Assembly (NCBI GenBank): GCA_021234155.1
Contig: JAJEKV010000093.1
Span: 1,178,001-1,242,000 of the forward strand
Length of the DNA stretch: 64,000 nt
From: Isoetes taiwanensis
Lineage: Eukaryota; Streptophyta; Lycopodiopsida; Isoetales; Isoetaceae
Direction of reading: 5' to 3'
In this document: positions 24,780 through 37,859 of the stretch, in pieces
How the letters are laid out: the number at the start of each line of letters is the position of its first letter
Position numbering within the stretch: the stretch's first letter is position 1
Notes under the pieces: model-generated
The model's input: the letters and a program-made list of their open reading frames with translations, nothing else
What the model was told of the DNA's origin: nothing
Databases searched by the model: none
Made by a program: the position numbers and the translations under genes

Positions 24780-25549
24780 CTTCGTACCCGTGCATGATTT
24801 TGGGTCTTGTCTTAGGACACAGGTGATGTGGTTTCTACAGTGTCATTTACGTTTATTGAATGCATTATTTGTCATATTTACAAGTCTTTCCAAGGTTTAG
24901 ACTTTGGGATAATAATCTTGCGTGCACTGTCCGCTGCCTTGTGTAAATGTGGTAGTGCAACATTGAGGTGCAGTATTTGTGCTCTTAGTGCATGGTTCAT
25001 CTGGGCACTTTGCCTAATTGAACTATTTATATCGGCCCATCTTGTTGCTCCAGCTTCCGAGGTTATTTATTTTTTCATGGTTCTTGGTTTTTGTTCCTTC
25101 CTTTTTATTTTCTATTTTTATTTGTTAATTTATTTTTTTAAATTAATTTTATTTTTGATTTTTCCTTTTTCTCCTCTTGCCCCCCCTTTTCTTAGTCCAT
25201 TTCTCTGCTTGTCGGTCCTACTGGGTGCTTCTCTGCTGCTGCTTGTACGGCCTGCACCTTCAGGTTTGTTGTCTTCTTTTTTTTATTTTGTATTGTCGGC
25301 CATTTCCCCTTTAGCGGGTTCTTTATAATATTTTTTTATTGTCCTCAGTTGTTTCGTTGGTTTTCTCTTGCTACCTTTTTGTCCTTGGCCGATTCCTGTC
25401 ACTAACATTTCGTCACTGGTCGATTCTGTCATTCCTATGCCTTAAATAAAATTTCCCTCTGGTTTGGCTTCGGTTTTATGCCTTGGTCGTTTCTTCTCTG
25501 TTCTCTTCCGGTTTGCTGTAAACTTGATGGGAGATTATGTTGTAAACTT

Positions 25550-25830
25550 CTGTCTTGGGCTAATAGAGCTGGCTCTTTAGTCCTTCAGTTAATTCTCTAT
25601 CTTGCTTTCAACTGAGAGTTTGCTTTAATGGCCAGGTAAATTTTCTGACTTGGGCTTATTGAGCTGGCTCTCTAGTCTTTCAGAAAATTCTCAGTCTTGC
25701 ATTAAACATGCTGTAAATGCCTTGTAAATTTCTGGCTTGGGCTATAAGAACTGACTCTTTAGTCCTTCAGATTATTCTTTGACTCGTTAGTCCTTCAGAT
25801 GAGTCTCAATTGTGCATTCAATTGTAAATG
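25550..25830 (+). repeat. ~90-bp tandem repeats in the retroelement leader
   Basis: Three to four diverged copies of a unit with CTTGGGCTAATAGAGCTGGC, TCTTTAGTCCTTCAG and a TCTTGC ending. Confidence 0.65.
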
Positions 25831-26719
25831 AGTAAGTTATTATACAGAGGCATTATAGTGGAATCCGGTTCTATAATCCAGTAGGAGTTTGATGATTTGG
25901 AATTCTTTTCAAGTTATTCAAATCATTGTCAAGTTCTCAGAATTAGCATGTGTACGTTATTCTGCTCCCTGCAGTATAACGAAGAGTTTGCTTTTAAGTG
26001 GGAATAAATTGTTCAGGTTCATGTGATGTCATAAACTTGTGTGTAGTTATCCATCTGCTAAGTTTGGACATCGATAACAAGTGAATTGATGTGTTGGCGC
26101 CTGCAGTTCCCAAGTCTAATTACTATTCTGTTACTAACTTAAGCTCTTGGATGGTCTGCAGGTACCAGCATCAATCCTTGAACTTAGGTTTTGGATTTGC
26201 GTACAACGGTTCTACTCATTCATTCTTTCAATGTTTTAATGGACTTCTGTGCTTGCTGAATGTTTAAACCGTTTCAAATTGACTATTTCCATCTGTTATC
26301 ATTTCATATCATCATATATTTCTCTTCCCATTGAATCTAAATTTATTTTCATATTTGGATTGGGATATGTGATGGTTTTCCTATATTCTAGGTTGCTTAT
26401 TTGTAATCTAGATGGAAATTGTGATCTTTAAAACCAGTTATGAGTTTACTTTAATTCTATTTTTCACTAGAGTGCCATGAAATGTTGTGGGTTACATAAC
26501 TCTGCTGTGATTGTCTAGCTTTGTTATGTTCTGTTCTATTGTATTATGTCATGTTATGTCATATTACACACACTGTTAACACACACACGCTTCGTTGGAA
26601 GCGTCCGCCCCGTACTCTTTGGCCAGAGTACATATTTCATGGCATTCTAGTATTGCTGTAACTGTCTTTCTATATCTCCACTGGTTTTAATATTTTTCGT
26701 GTAATTGGATATATATCAG

Positions 26720-28308
26720 ATGGCAAACAGAAGGGGTGCTCCTCCCACTTGGTTCCCTGAACTCAATGAAATGGGTTATACGGATGATATCCCTGCTCCT
26801 TCTAAGTTCACGCAGCTGCTTCTTTTATGGGTCAAGGATGAAGAGTTCCATCAGTTTATAATTGAGCACCACAGGAATGCTATTGCTGCTGGTGAAAGTG
26901 TTACCTTTCTGAACACGATGGATGTCAATGGATGGAGTAACTACGTTATGTCTATGTCTCGGGCGCAGAAGCCTTTGGATATCATCAATCAGCTTTCTGG
27001 GTAATTAAATGATATGATTGATGGTGATTTTGAGGAATCCAAGCAGTGTCTGCATATACTCAACCGCCTGGAAAAGGCTATAGCCTTTAATACTCCTGGT
27101 GCGCCTTCGGTATCATCAGCTTCTGATTTCTGTTCTTTAAAGGAGCACCCTTTACTGGCTAATCGCCCCCTCAATGAGGAAGCGGTCCATATTTTAAGTA
27201 AAGAGGACGAGGATGATGAGGTACTTCCTTATGAGAAATTTCGTAAATTTTATCATCCCATTGTTCCTTCCAGGGTTGTTGAAGAGCTGGCCAATGACCA
27301 TGACAACAAAATGTGGACAATGTGGTCTCTTCAGCTGCTTGCTCCATTTAGCGTTGACCTACTAATGTTTCTTAGTGGTATCAAACTGGGAGGCATAGAT
27401 CCTGCTCATGATACTGTCAAAGTGGAGTGCATGAATGATGCTTTGTATGGGAACCGTATCCTTCAGGAGGTGACCCTTAGCCACGTCACCATGAATATGT
27501 TTGATGCACGTAGGTGTTCCAGCTCGGTAAAGCTTTATCTTAAGGGCAAACTGAACACTGGCGAAAACAGAGGTGATGAGCATTATAAGCTAATGTGGAA
27601 CTGGCACCGTCCGTACATTAAGTGTTTTTGCACCTCATCTGATGCTCAAGCTAATCAGGATGCTTGCAAAGGCGGTATTTTATGGTTTGACCATGTTCTG
27701 TGGCTTATGTTGCATCATCTTGATACTTGCTTTCCTAACTGTGATACCATTGAAGGACAATTTGCAGCTTTCATAAAATGGATGTGCAGTCCTAATACCC
27801 GACAAGCGGTTCGGGCACTCATGGTCTTCTGTTCCCTTAGGGAAATGATGCTGCATGGTGCTGCCCAGTATGCCATCAATGCTGAAAATCCGAAAGGAAT
27901 TATGGATCTATATGGCGATTACGAAGGTGCAAGGAACATTGAAAAAATGATTATGCCTCCTTCTTTCACCACTCAAGCACTGAAAGCTAGAAAAGCAGTT
28001 CCTCAGAAGCGTCAGCTGAACTTGAATGCACCTGCGCATAGCGGTGATAATACACTGACAGTGCAAAGATCCAACAAGCGCAATTATAGGGGACGTGGTC
28101 GGGGTCACTCACGGGGTGGCTTCCATAATTCTCCATTCGGTCGTGGTCGGGTACTCCTCATCAGAATAGTGGTTCGGCTTTCCATGATGCAAGGACTCCG
28201 CCTACCAATACTCATCCTGCGACTGGAACTTCAAGTAGAGCTACTACTTCTTCCTCTTCGCCTTTTATGGTTACTCCAAAGAGGCTCTTCTCCAATTTGA
28301 AACAGTGA
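26720..28308 (+). pseudogene. Retroelement ORF1, gag-like protein with RG-rich tail
   Basis: About 530 residues from the ATG at 26720 (MANRRGAPPTWF), which follows ATATATCAG. The frame is continuous except for one TAA at 27002-27004; the same frame resumes immediately (LNDMIDGDFEESKQ), and CAA to TAA would be a single change. The middle is a globular, mostly helical domain with several Cys, His and Trp residues. It is followed by a basic Gly/Arg-rich segment (RGRGRGHSRGG, about 28090-28140) typical of RNA binding. A frameshift near 28150 separates this from a Ser/Thr/Pro-rich tail that ends at 28308 (FSNLKQ). Its position ahead of a reverse transcriptase suggests a nucleocapsid-like role. No named family recognised. 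Confidence 0.55.
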
Positions 28309-28788
28309 TCTTAGCGCTATGCACGCCTGTTCCGACATTTGAAATGAGTAGAGACTGGTCATCACATGAACATCATGCTTTGGATGATCTTCTTTTTGGT
28401 TCATCATACTTTCAGTTTTTATTTTATGTTCTCAACTTGTTTACTGGATTTTAATGTGTTTGGATTCTACTGGATATGTCGTAAATTATCTAAGCTCCAT
28501 TTCCTTACATTCTTAAGCTTCTTTCTTAAGTCTGTTCTTGGTTATAGCTTATCTAAGTTTTATGTGTAGTGACATGTCTTTCATGCACTATTTTCAGTTC
28601 CTTATAAAGTGTTTTAACTATTCTATGCATGTCGTAGCTGTTATGTCTCCTTACCGCTATATGCTGGTTCACCTTGGTGGTGTGGACACGTTTTTGTTTG
28701 TGGTCCATCTTGTATAAGTGCTTCAAATTCTTTTATAACATCACAAATGTTTGGACTTTGTCCAGTCTTTTGACATTCGATTTGCAGT

Positions 28789-30878
28789 ACGTATGCTCCT
28801 TTTGATAGGTACATGGAGGAGACAATGGATGACTGGGATACCACATGCCAAAAAAAGGTCGTAATCAAACACGGCAGAAAGATCATGGTTAAGTCTGACA
28901 GGGAAAGATCTTTCTACGTCCACATTTTATATGTTAACCGTGCCATGGAACACATAAATGTACGTGGTTTGTTTGAGTATGTTCTGTCACAGTGTTCTAC
29001 GATGGATTTCTGTGATATGATGTCCCAAGTCGTATTTGGACGGCGTTACAAGGAGAGCATGTCTGCCTTATGGTATTCACCATCGGATACTTTCTGTAAG
29101 TTTTCGTGTTCTGAAATTTCGCCATGCTATTGCACCTCTTTGAAACGTTTCTTTCCATTCATTCGAGACTGTGGTCAATTTGGTTGTCATGTTTTGACAC
29201 TAGATTTGGATATTATCCATCACAAATTATTGAAGCAGGAAATGGGGAAAGGGTTGAATCATATTCCTCTGTCAAAACCGGATATTCATGAGATCATTTC
29301 GGCAATTACTGATGGGTGGAATTTGTTATATAGTATTCTTTCCTCACACTTAATACTGAGCAATTGTACCGCATTGGGAGATTATTGAAATCTACCATTA
29401 AAGCCAAGCTGAAAAAGAAGATTACAAAAGCTTCTAATTTATTGGATTGCAGTACTGCCATGGATGAATTGCACTGGTTGAAATCCCACTTGTATGTTGC
29501 CGGCATTGATAAGTCTGCCATGACACCTTCCTTCATCTGTAAACAGTACCTGAGACAGTTAGCCCTTGAGAGACTATCCAGCAGTGACTTCGTGCCATGC
29601 TTGGACTCTAATTTGAATTGGAAATCAGTAATGGATTGTGTAACTGAGCTTTCCTGCAATCTAAGTGCACTTATTCATGCTACCCATATTGAAAACCTTA
29701 AATTGCCTTATTTAATGGCTATCTTTAAGGCACACAAAAATTCCATGAGGTGGCTGACCAATGCTGCTGGTTGTGTGTTCTCGCAAATGGCATTGCTTAT
29801 TACTAAAGCCTTGCAAGCTATTGTTCCTTTATTGCGAAAGAAGTGCAATACACTTAATCAATCTGTTCTCAGATTCTTAAATGTCAAAACTAGAAGCTTT
29901 TGCGTGTTTGAGGCAATTTCGTGGAGTATCACACAAGCATTCAAACAGGCTAAACACAGTAATCCTTACCTTTGTGCTAAATTTTATGGTGATGGTAATG
30001 CGTGCTTTGAATGGAAAAAATCGGTTCCACAATCTGAAATTTGGTCGGTGGTATCTGCATCTGACTTAATTGGGTGGAATGAATGGTTACTAGCACATAA
30101 CATTGTGAGACTTGGTGACAGAGCATGGCGACAGGTGAAAGGCATCCCCATGGGCTTTTCCTGTTTACCGATTTGGTGCAACTTGTATCTAGCCTTTTAT
30201 GAGTTCCAGTTTATAGCGAAATTATCTCGCTTGGGGAGACCAGATCTTCTTTCTTTATTTGCCAACACATATAGATTTATTGATGATCTGTGCTCTTTGA
30301 ACAACGCTTACATGTTCAAGTTCTTACAGCCGGGGACTTGTGTGGATGCCTCGGATCCATTTACTATTTATCCCTTAGATCTTCTTGAGATCAAACCTGA
30401 AATGGAGGATGTGGTTCGATGTGATGAAGCATCGCATTGTACTAATGCTCATTTTCTTAGCTTGGATATACAGATTACGGACCAGGCCAGTGGTGGCTTC
30501 TTACTCTCCAAATTTGATAAGAGAAGATCTCTTCCCTTCAAGTATGCGCAATATATTTGGCTGGCATCTAACAGACCAATTAATGCAGCATATAAGGTGG
30601 TTATATCTCAAGTTTCTCCTCTATTATACTACTGCAATGATATTGAGTCATGTGTTCGAGAAATTATGATCACTATTGAAGCATTTCATAGCAATGGATT
30701 CAAAAAGGATAAGTTGTTACGCATTGTTACTAACATGCTGAAAGCAAACAACTTTCCTGAAGCTAAGTGTGACCCGTCCACGTTAATTGATCATCTCCTA
30801 TATCATAAGCATGCAGGTATGGAGTCTATCTCTTTGGTTTATCACATGCAACTAGTTTTTACAGTTTTTTCAAGTTAA
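28789..30878 (+). pseudogene. Reverse transcriptase, Penelope-like, frameshifted
   Basis: The frame is open from about 28789 (TYAPFDRYMEE; first ATG 28813). An N-terminal part has a Cys cluster (CKFSCSEISPCYC, 29095-29133), then HVLTLDLDII (29188-29217) and KGLNHIPL, which resemble the conserved block upstream of the palm in Penelope-like elements. A frameshift near 29340-29364 follows. The second part has KAHKN (29727; compare KxHK of motif 2), KGIPMG (30138-30155, motif B) and FIDDL (30276-30290, catalytic motif C). The usual Asp of motif A is not seen before CVFEAI near 29905, so the enzyme is probably dead. HKHAG followed by GTATGG near 30810 could be a splice donor. Alternatives are a cellular rvt-type gene or an unclassified reverse transcriptase. 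Confidence 0.65.
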
Positions 30879-31023
30879 TCAAGTGTAGCCTATACTTCTT
30901 GATTATTCTATTGTGGAGCAGCTGGCACACACAAACCCATGTAGGGAGTGGTGCTCAGCGTACTTCTTTGTACATTTTTGGGTCTGTGTGTATAGCTGTG
31001 AGGTGGAGGTGGGCCACACACAA

Positions 31024-31068
31024 ACCAAGATGAACAGATCATAACCCTTCTAGAATAACTGTTCCATC
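31024..31068 (+). repeat. 45-bp direct repeat, right copy
   Basis: Identical to 23821-23865. Consistent with an unusually long target-site duplication, but also with a duplicated flank. Confidence 0.9.
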
Positions 31069-31180
31069 ACCCTTCATGGAGGATGACTCTCTCCTGTCCA
31101 TGATGGCTGATCGGGACCCGTTTGTCTGGTGCCCCGCCTTTGGTTTCCAGGCTGGCCCATCTTCTCAGGGCCATGACTTT

Positions 31181-31490
31181 CAAAGTTTGAGGGGTCTGGC
31201 TCAAGGAAAGGGTGCTTAGAATCCAATTTGGGGACTCAAAACGAGGCAGAGCACCTTTTGGGGTGTGGGGTTTTGGGGGTTTCAAAGTTTGAGGGGTCTC
31301 TCGCCGCTTAAAGGGTTTAGAATCCAATTTGGGACTCGTGAAGGCGGGTGAAAGCACCTTTTGGGGGTTTGGGGGTTTTGGGGTGCCAAAGTTTAAGGGG
31401 TCTCTGGCTACCTAAAGGGTGCTTAGAATCCAATTTGGGGACTCAAGAAGGCAGAAAGCACCTTTGGGGGTTTGGGGTTTTGGGTCTAGA
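31181..31490 (+). repeat. G-rich ~103-bp tandem repeat, three copies
   Basis: CAAAGTTTGAGGGGTCT recurs at 31181, 31283 and (variant) 31387. Each unit also has AGAATCCAATTTGGGGACTC and a run such as TTTTGGGGTGTGGGG that could form a G-quadruplex. Confidence 0.85.
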
Positions 31491-33430
31491 GAGAGATTGT
31501 AAACCCTAGAGAGAGAAAGCCGTAAAGGGGCAAATCAAGGGGGTCTATGCAAGGGGAGTGGGGGCTTAGAGAGAGGGAGTAGGGCTACTGGGAGGGAGTG
31601 CCTGGGCACTAGGAGAGGGCTAGGGAGGAGGGGAAACTAGAGAGGGCTGCTTTGAGAGGGGCTATGGGAGGGCGCCATGTCGAGGCTCTAGGTGGGAAGG
31701 AAGGCATATGGAAAGCAAGCAAAAATCTAGGGAAAGGAAGGGGAGGGGAGGGAAAAGGGGGTTTAAACAAGGAAAAAGGTAAAAAGGGAAGAAGAAAACG
31801 TGTAGGGGAAATGAGAGGGGAAACGATGTCTAATACACAAAAATCTCTTATAGCCCAGTAATGCTAAGCTTGGTGTAATGCCTAATGCACATGTAATAAA
31901 TAGCAACATATGCACCTATAATGCACATTATAACTTAAAAATAATTTACCCTATCAACTTACTTACCCTTTCAACTAATAATAATACACTATATAAATAT
32001 TATGCCTACGTGACTTATTTTCAAGACTCACTCTAGTCTACGGGACTTATTTTCAAGACTCACTTCCAAGACCTATTTAATTGTTTCTTACACTCCACTT
32101 TTTTCCCCCCAATATTTGAATTTTAAAATTTGGTACACACCTTTGTGCCGCATATCCTTTTGTACCACTTGGAAAGGAGAAACCACTCTGGTCTGAAGGG
32201 GAACGGCAGAGCTGTAAGGATTTCGTCAATATTTCTCCGATTTTTCTCAACAATACTTGTAAGGATTTTGTCAATATCTCGCCGATTTCAGACAGAAGCC
32301 ATTGGGCATAAAATATTCAGCAAGAATGCAGGATCTAACTGAAAACAGGGGCTCTGCCGACAGAAAGGGCATAAAGTGAACAAGAACAACGAAAGAACAA
32401 GTTGCCCGACCAGCTTTGCTTGGTCATTGAAAAGGAAACGAAGAAAAATCATTAGGCACAATGCATTAGCCGAAAAATCATTAGCCACCGGACAGCCTGG
32501 TGTCCGAGAAAGAGAACACTATTAGCAGCGCTGCTAAATCTGGTTGACCTGGCTATGGCAGCTCTCCTTTCCCTTGTGGACTACAGAATGCTCTTGTGAT
32601 TTTTTGTCTTCTTTACTCTGCAGCAGAGCCGGAACTCGGATCGGCCTTTTGGTCCCCCTCAATTCAGCTCCCCTGTTCCTCTGGCTGCATAGACCCTCTC
32701 TGGCTACATAGACATCGGCTATATTTATGTTTCTGCATGACTGCACAAATCGGCCTCCAAGCAAAGAGCAAAGAATCGCTCCTCCAAGCAAAGAATCGGC
32801 CAAGCAAAGAATCGGCATTTGTTGTGAGCTCTCTAAGAAACAGGGAATGTAGCAAATAGAAAAGCAAGAAGAAGACGAAGACAGATCAAGCAGAAACAAG
32901 GCATGAAGCAGATGGATCAAGCAAGAAGCAGATGAGGAAGCAAGAAGCAGACAAAGATGCAAGAAGTAGGGGATCAAGATGCAAGAAGACGGGTAAGACG
33001 AAGAAGCACAAGAAAGGCCCTCCCCTGTTTTGGCCCCGCCTTGTTTCGCATCGAAGCACAAACATAAGTAGAAACACAAAAGCACAAACAGGGGATTTTC
33101 GTCGGACGCTGCTGCTGCTGCTGCAAAAAAAGATCGAAGTTCTGCAAATAAAAGATCCGAAAACTTTGCAAATGAAAGATTCCTTCCATGTGAATCCAGC
33201 CGTGGAAACGCTCTTACCAAGCCCAGCTATGGCGAACTTCGGCGACTTTCTTGCTTCGGCCATGTTCCAAAATGTTCCAGAAAAGAAGCTTCTACTGCTG
33301 CTGCTTCTACTCAAATCCAAAGAAGGCAAGCAGGTCGTGATTCATTCCATATTGAGGTGCAAGCTCTCTCCCTGAAATCTTTCCCTTTGATTCGATTCAT
33401 CCTTTATAATTGTATATGTACAGCATGAGG
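31491..33430. other. No gene recognised
   Basis: Purine-rich DNA (GGGAGGG tracts to about 31840), then AT-rich DNA, then short repeats of AAGCAAGAAGCAGA and GCAAAGAATCGGC (32760-32950). Frames of 147 and 228 codons on opposite strands overlap each other and have no domain. Confidence 0.4.
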
Positions 33431-34200
33431 GGATCTTGATAAAATCTTTAAGAACCTAGAGGAATCTAGGGGAATATTCATATGATCTTAAAGAATTTAG
33501 AGGAATCTCAAGAGAATCTTAGAGATTCTAGGAGAATCTTTATAGAATATTGGAAAACGAAAGAGAATCTACATGGAATCTTGAAAAATCTAGAGGAATC
33601 TTGGGATAATGTTTGAAAACCTATGGGAATCTTAAGAGAATCTTAGAAAATATAGGGAAATCTTTGAGAATCTAGAGGAATCTTGATAGAATCTTGGAGA
33701 ATTCAACGAAATCTTCGTAGAATCTACAATATTCTAGGAGAATCTACATAGAATATTGCAGAATCTAAAGGAAGCTTGGGCTAATCTTCAAAAATCTAGG
33801 GGAATCTTTCACGTTGGGTGTGTTTTGAAGGGTTAGCTTCATGCAGTCCCTCATATTACAAACACTTGTATATATATACAAGAAAATTAATACGTCCTAC
33901 GGCGCATTGTTCCAGCTATGTATTATATTTAGCATTCATGAAAATTCCCCTACATTCTCTTAGAATTTTCTATTTTGATTGAGGTGCTCACCCATGAGCA
34001 TTTAAAACCTTCCAAAATAATCTATTTTGGATCTGTGCAACATTTTTCCGTTAGACTTGTATATTTTCCTAGGTTCTCTTACAATTTATGAGATTTCCTT
34101 ATATTCCTTTTAATTCTTCTGGATTCCCTTACATTCTAGAAATTTCTAGAACATTTTAGAACTTTCTGGAACATTTTGAAACTTTCAAAACATCCTAGAA
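33430..34200. repeat. Degenerate short tandem repeats, AATCTAGAGGAATCTT type and TTCTAGAACATT type
   Basis: First part (to about 33820): many imperfect units of AGAATCTAGAGGAATCTTG. Second part (33940-34200): TTCTAGAACATTTTAGAAC units with GGTGCTCACCCATGAGCAT, which is the reverse complement of a phrase in the minisatellite at 39000-39760. Confidence 0.7.
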
Positions 34201-34829
34201 TATTATAGTCTACTTTATCTTAACCTTATTGTGCGGGGATTGCCGGAGGAGCAAGGCGAGGATTTGCCAGGTAAGCTTACCACCCGGTACTTGCAAAGCT
34301 CCAATTACTGATTTGGTTATCAAGAGTCCAATCGAAGATCTGAGGACCGAGCATGAGACCCTGGCCAGTTAAGTTCGGCATCTTGGATTGGGAGGCAAAA
34401 TCTTTGTTGTTGCAACGCACCGCCGCTTGAAAGGCACGCCCATATACCCGGATCCGATCTCACGCCATTGCAACAACGGGGAAAGAAGCCAAGAGTTGGT
34501 CAAGATAAGAGAGATTCGGCTGCGGAGGGGCTGCTGGTTTGGTTAATGGCAAGATGAAGGTATATGTGCCTCCTCGCCGACGGGATTATTGAGGCAAAGA
34601 AGCATTCCCTGGCTGTGACGTCGACGCAAGGCAGAGCGGTCCAGGGGCATCGCCGAGCGAGCCGTGGAGGGGGCGGATTGAGGCCTTCCACCACCGCAAA
34701 GACATCCATCGTGGTCCAGTGGAGCAGCGCCCGAAAGTTATTCCAACCACGCTAACCGCCCTCGTGCACTCGAGATGGGTCCACGGCCAGCAGCCAAGAT
34801 AGGGAAAGTGTCTTCAAGATTCTTTCCTC

Positions 34830-35645
34830 GGAATTGTAGGGGCTTCCCGTGGCGTAAGGGCAGTGGCTTGAATGGGATCGCTGACAGACATGGACATCGC
34901 CTTCCCCGCGTAGAGACATGGGAGTATGAAGGGCATCGATTGCCGCATATCTGAGGATATCGCATTTCTCACTTGCTAATGAGCCATGGCGACGCGGGTA
35001 CCAGTGGAGTGGCTTGCTACTTTAGGGGCCTTTAGCATGCAAGATCACACTTCTAAGTCCGATGCATTTAATCGCTACATGTGGGTAATGGTATTAGAGC
35101 CCGGTCATGTCCCATTGTTTTTTGCTACCGCTACATTCCCCCATGCAGTGCTCTAAGTTCTACCAGTACATGATGCATTACGTGATGTCCAGATGCCGTA
35201 TAGGGATCTCAGTATGATGACATAGACCGCTATAGACAAAGCAGGGACAAGTGTTTTTGCTTGGAGATTTCAATGCTCGTGATGGCTAGATTTGCGGTTG
35301 GTGACCTTCCAAGGTGACGATAATGTCGATCCTCTTTGGTTTGGAGACAAACCGCTATTCAAAGATACGGCACTCCCGTGATATGGTGGCTAGACCATTT
35401 GGCGTGCAACCGTCCAACTCGCCGAGGTTTTTGATATGGTAATTTGTAATGGTATGCGCCGATGGCCACACTCGGGGGTGTTACTGGCGGGAGTGATAGG
35501 CGGGATGGGGAGCTAGTGTGTTGGATTACCTTCGCTCATGTAGCAAAGACTTTTGACATGGTTACACACTTCTCCATTGGCACAAGCATGTGGGATGAGG
35601 AGGCTTTGGGATCACTACCCGCTTTATGTCACGCTGAATTGGGAG
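34830..35645 (+). pseudogene. LINE endonuclease domain, frame-broken
   Basis: Readable pieces include LLGDFNARDG (35257-35286, catalytic Asp and Asn) and DHYPLYVTLNW (35610-35642, the terminal SDHxPL motif). Upstream near 34850-34970 are fragments of the ETWEYEGHRLPHI type. Spacing between the motifs is normal for an AP-type LINE endonuclease. At least four frameshifts make it non-functional. Confidence 0.75.
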
Positions 35646-36539
35646 CACTCAATAGTGGAGACACCGCAAAGGGGCATGGAGGGTTACCGCACATCCCACG
35701 CTATCGGGGCGGGACGCGATGAATCGTGTTGGTGCGGGGAGTTGCTGTGGGTTTGATAGCTTCTACATAACCGCAAGACAGGGTGTGCATGGTCGGTGAG
35801 GGCGCCATTTGGTACCGGCCGAGGCTTCCTTTGCATTGAAGGGCCCTCCAAGGAGGGACACCGCACATTTTCCCGAGAACCCGTGGTTTGATGCGATTGC
35901 AAGGCTCTAAAGAGCCACCGCGCTTTGGTCATAGATCCACAAGATTGCGCCACAGCCCCGCAAGACTATAAGCTCTTCCTAAAAGCCAAGAAGGGGAGAT
36001 ACATGGCAAAAACCGTGAGCCGCTTTTGACATGCTTATGGCGAGCCAAAAGCTTTTATTTAAGGTGTTATACAAGAAGAAGCCGGTGGTGGTAATGTAAG
36101 TGTGGAGCAATGGATGCACCGGGCATGTGGAGTTATATGACCCCCGTGAGCTAATGCCGTGGTCCCGATCGTAGGGAGAGGTGCTTCACCACGCGGGAGG
36201 ATGTCCAGCCAGGTCTCGTGCATCCGGGCTTAATGGCAAGGCAAAGGATTTTTGTGGGCCGCAGTCGAGTCGTTGAAGTGGGGTGGCCCACTGCGGGTAG
36301 GGCCCCCCGGACGGCGATCATTAACCGTGCTCGAAAAGCAGGGCCTCCCCCGTGAGTGGATGGTTAGAAAGGTTGTTCCCCGCTCATAAAGCCGGGTAAT
36401 ACGGATGAGCCACAATTACCGGGATGATTATGGTAAGCTCGCCGCTTGCAAAGCTCCCCGGCGTGGGTGGTGGAGAAGAAACTCACCAAGTGGGCCGAGG
36501 AGGCGTGGGTGCGGCAATTGGCCGGGGCTTTTCGCCCAC

Positions 36540-37710
36540 CCACTCATCCACCATATCTTCACTTTGAGAGTGTTGATGGAGGCAAGCCGCAATGCGACAG
36601 AGACTTGTATTGCCGCTTTGTAGATTTTAAGATCGCATATGATACCGCCCCCGAGACATGCCGCGGCGAGGTTGCAAGAATTGGCGAAGTTCCACAGAGC
36701 TGCGTAATGTGGTGCACCAGCTTTATGATGGGATTTATGCCGTACTGCCTTATGAAGATCGGGCGGTAGCTAGCACTATGGGAGTTAGCGAGGGGCTGCC
36801 GTTGTCTCCAACGCTTTTGGGTTGTACATTGATAGCTTGGAGACGTGGATGCAAAGCACCATGGGGAGCCGGTGCAATTATCCGATGCGACCTCGGGGCG
36901 GTTACTATATGCGGATGATGTAAGCTTTGCTAGCCCACACGCCGGCGGTATAAAGAAGATTTGGATGCCCCAATTGGGTTACGTGGGGCAACGGGAATGA
37001 CAGTGAACTTGCACAAAACTAAGCTTCTCGCGATCCTGTCCTCGCAACACCCTATCCCGGAGTTATATTGGCTGAGGGGATGTGAAGTGGGAGATGGTGC
37101 GGAGCTTCAAGTATCTGGGAATTGATTTCACTACTAACATGCTGTGGGATGAGTGTGTGGAGAGGAGAGCCAGTGCAGGCTGGAAGGCTTTATATGCAGT
37201 GCAAAACGCGTGTTGCCGGATAGATCTCTGTGACTGGGCGAGGAGAGCACACCTGTTTAGAGCTTTGGTCGAGCCGGTGCTGCTATATGGGGTGGAGGTT
37301 TGGGGCCCAGCAGTTAGCAAAAATACATGGGATAGGTTGGAAAGGGTGCAGAAAGCTTTCTTGACATATAGCTTGGGAGTGAAGGACACCGTACCGTATC
37401 AGATTTTGTTGTATGAGACGGGGTTCTGGCCTTTACAGCATTCTGCTATGCGCAGGCATCTTACTTGCTTCCATAAGGTGGATGGGATGGATGAGCATCG
37501 CTTTGCCCACAGTCTGGCGGTTGTTAACGTGAGGCCCCCCCGGGTGAAGAGGGTATGGCACCCAGCAACCGTAGGGGGATGGTTTAGGGAGGTGGTCTAT
37601 GGATTACCAATCGGATGGTGGCACCGGGCATTCGATGCATGAGTAATGGGCAATTGGATGCGGGCTATGCCGCCACCGGTGGGATGCCTCTACTCTTGCA
37701 AAGCCCAAGA
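36540..37710 (+). pseudogene. LINE reverse transcriptase, frame-broken
   Basis: Motif A is VDFKIAYDT (36620-36646). Motif B is GVSEGLPLSP (near 36781-36810) followed in another frame by LYIDSLETWM. Motif C is LLYADDV (36902-36922). A 186-codon frame at 37082-37642 then holds FKYLGIDFTTN, the CDWARRAHLFRALVEP region, VLLYGVEVWG and ERVQKAFL, typical of the post-palm region of plant LINEs. The enzyme copies LINE RNA at the nicked target. The same clade features recur in the LINE at 50.6-53.5 kb. Confidence 0.8.
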
Positions 37711-37859
37711 CGAGCACTATCACGCCAGTTAATCCCGGCCTTGAGCATGGACCCCATCGGTACTTGAAAGCACACATCTCAGTGAAGAAACGGAGAGCTA
37801 TTGCTGCCATAAGGACGGGTTCCCATTACCTCAGAATTGAAACAGTCATTTGGGGGTGA

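Noticed and set aside
32534..33375. Overlapping 228- and 147-codon frames on opposite strands
   Set aside because: Low-complexity composition (poly-Ala, poly-Leu from CTG repeats) and no recognisable domain.
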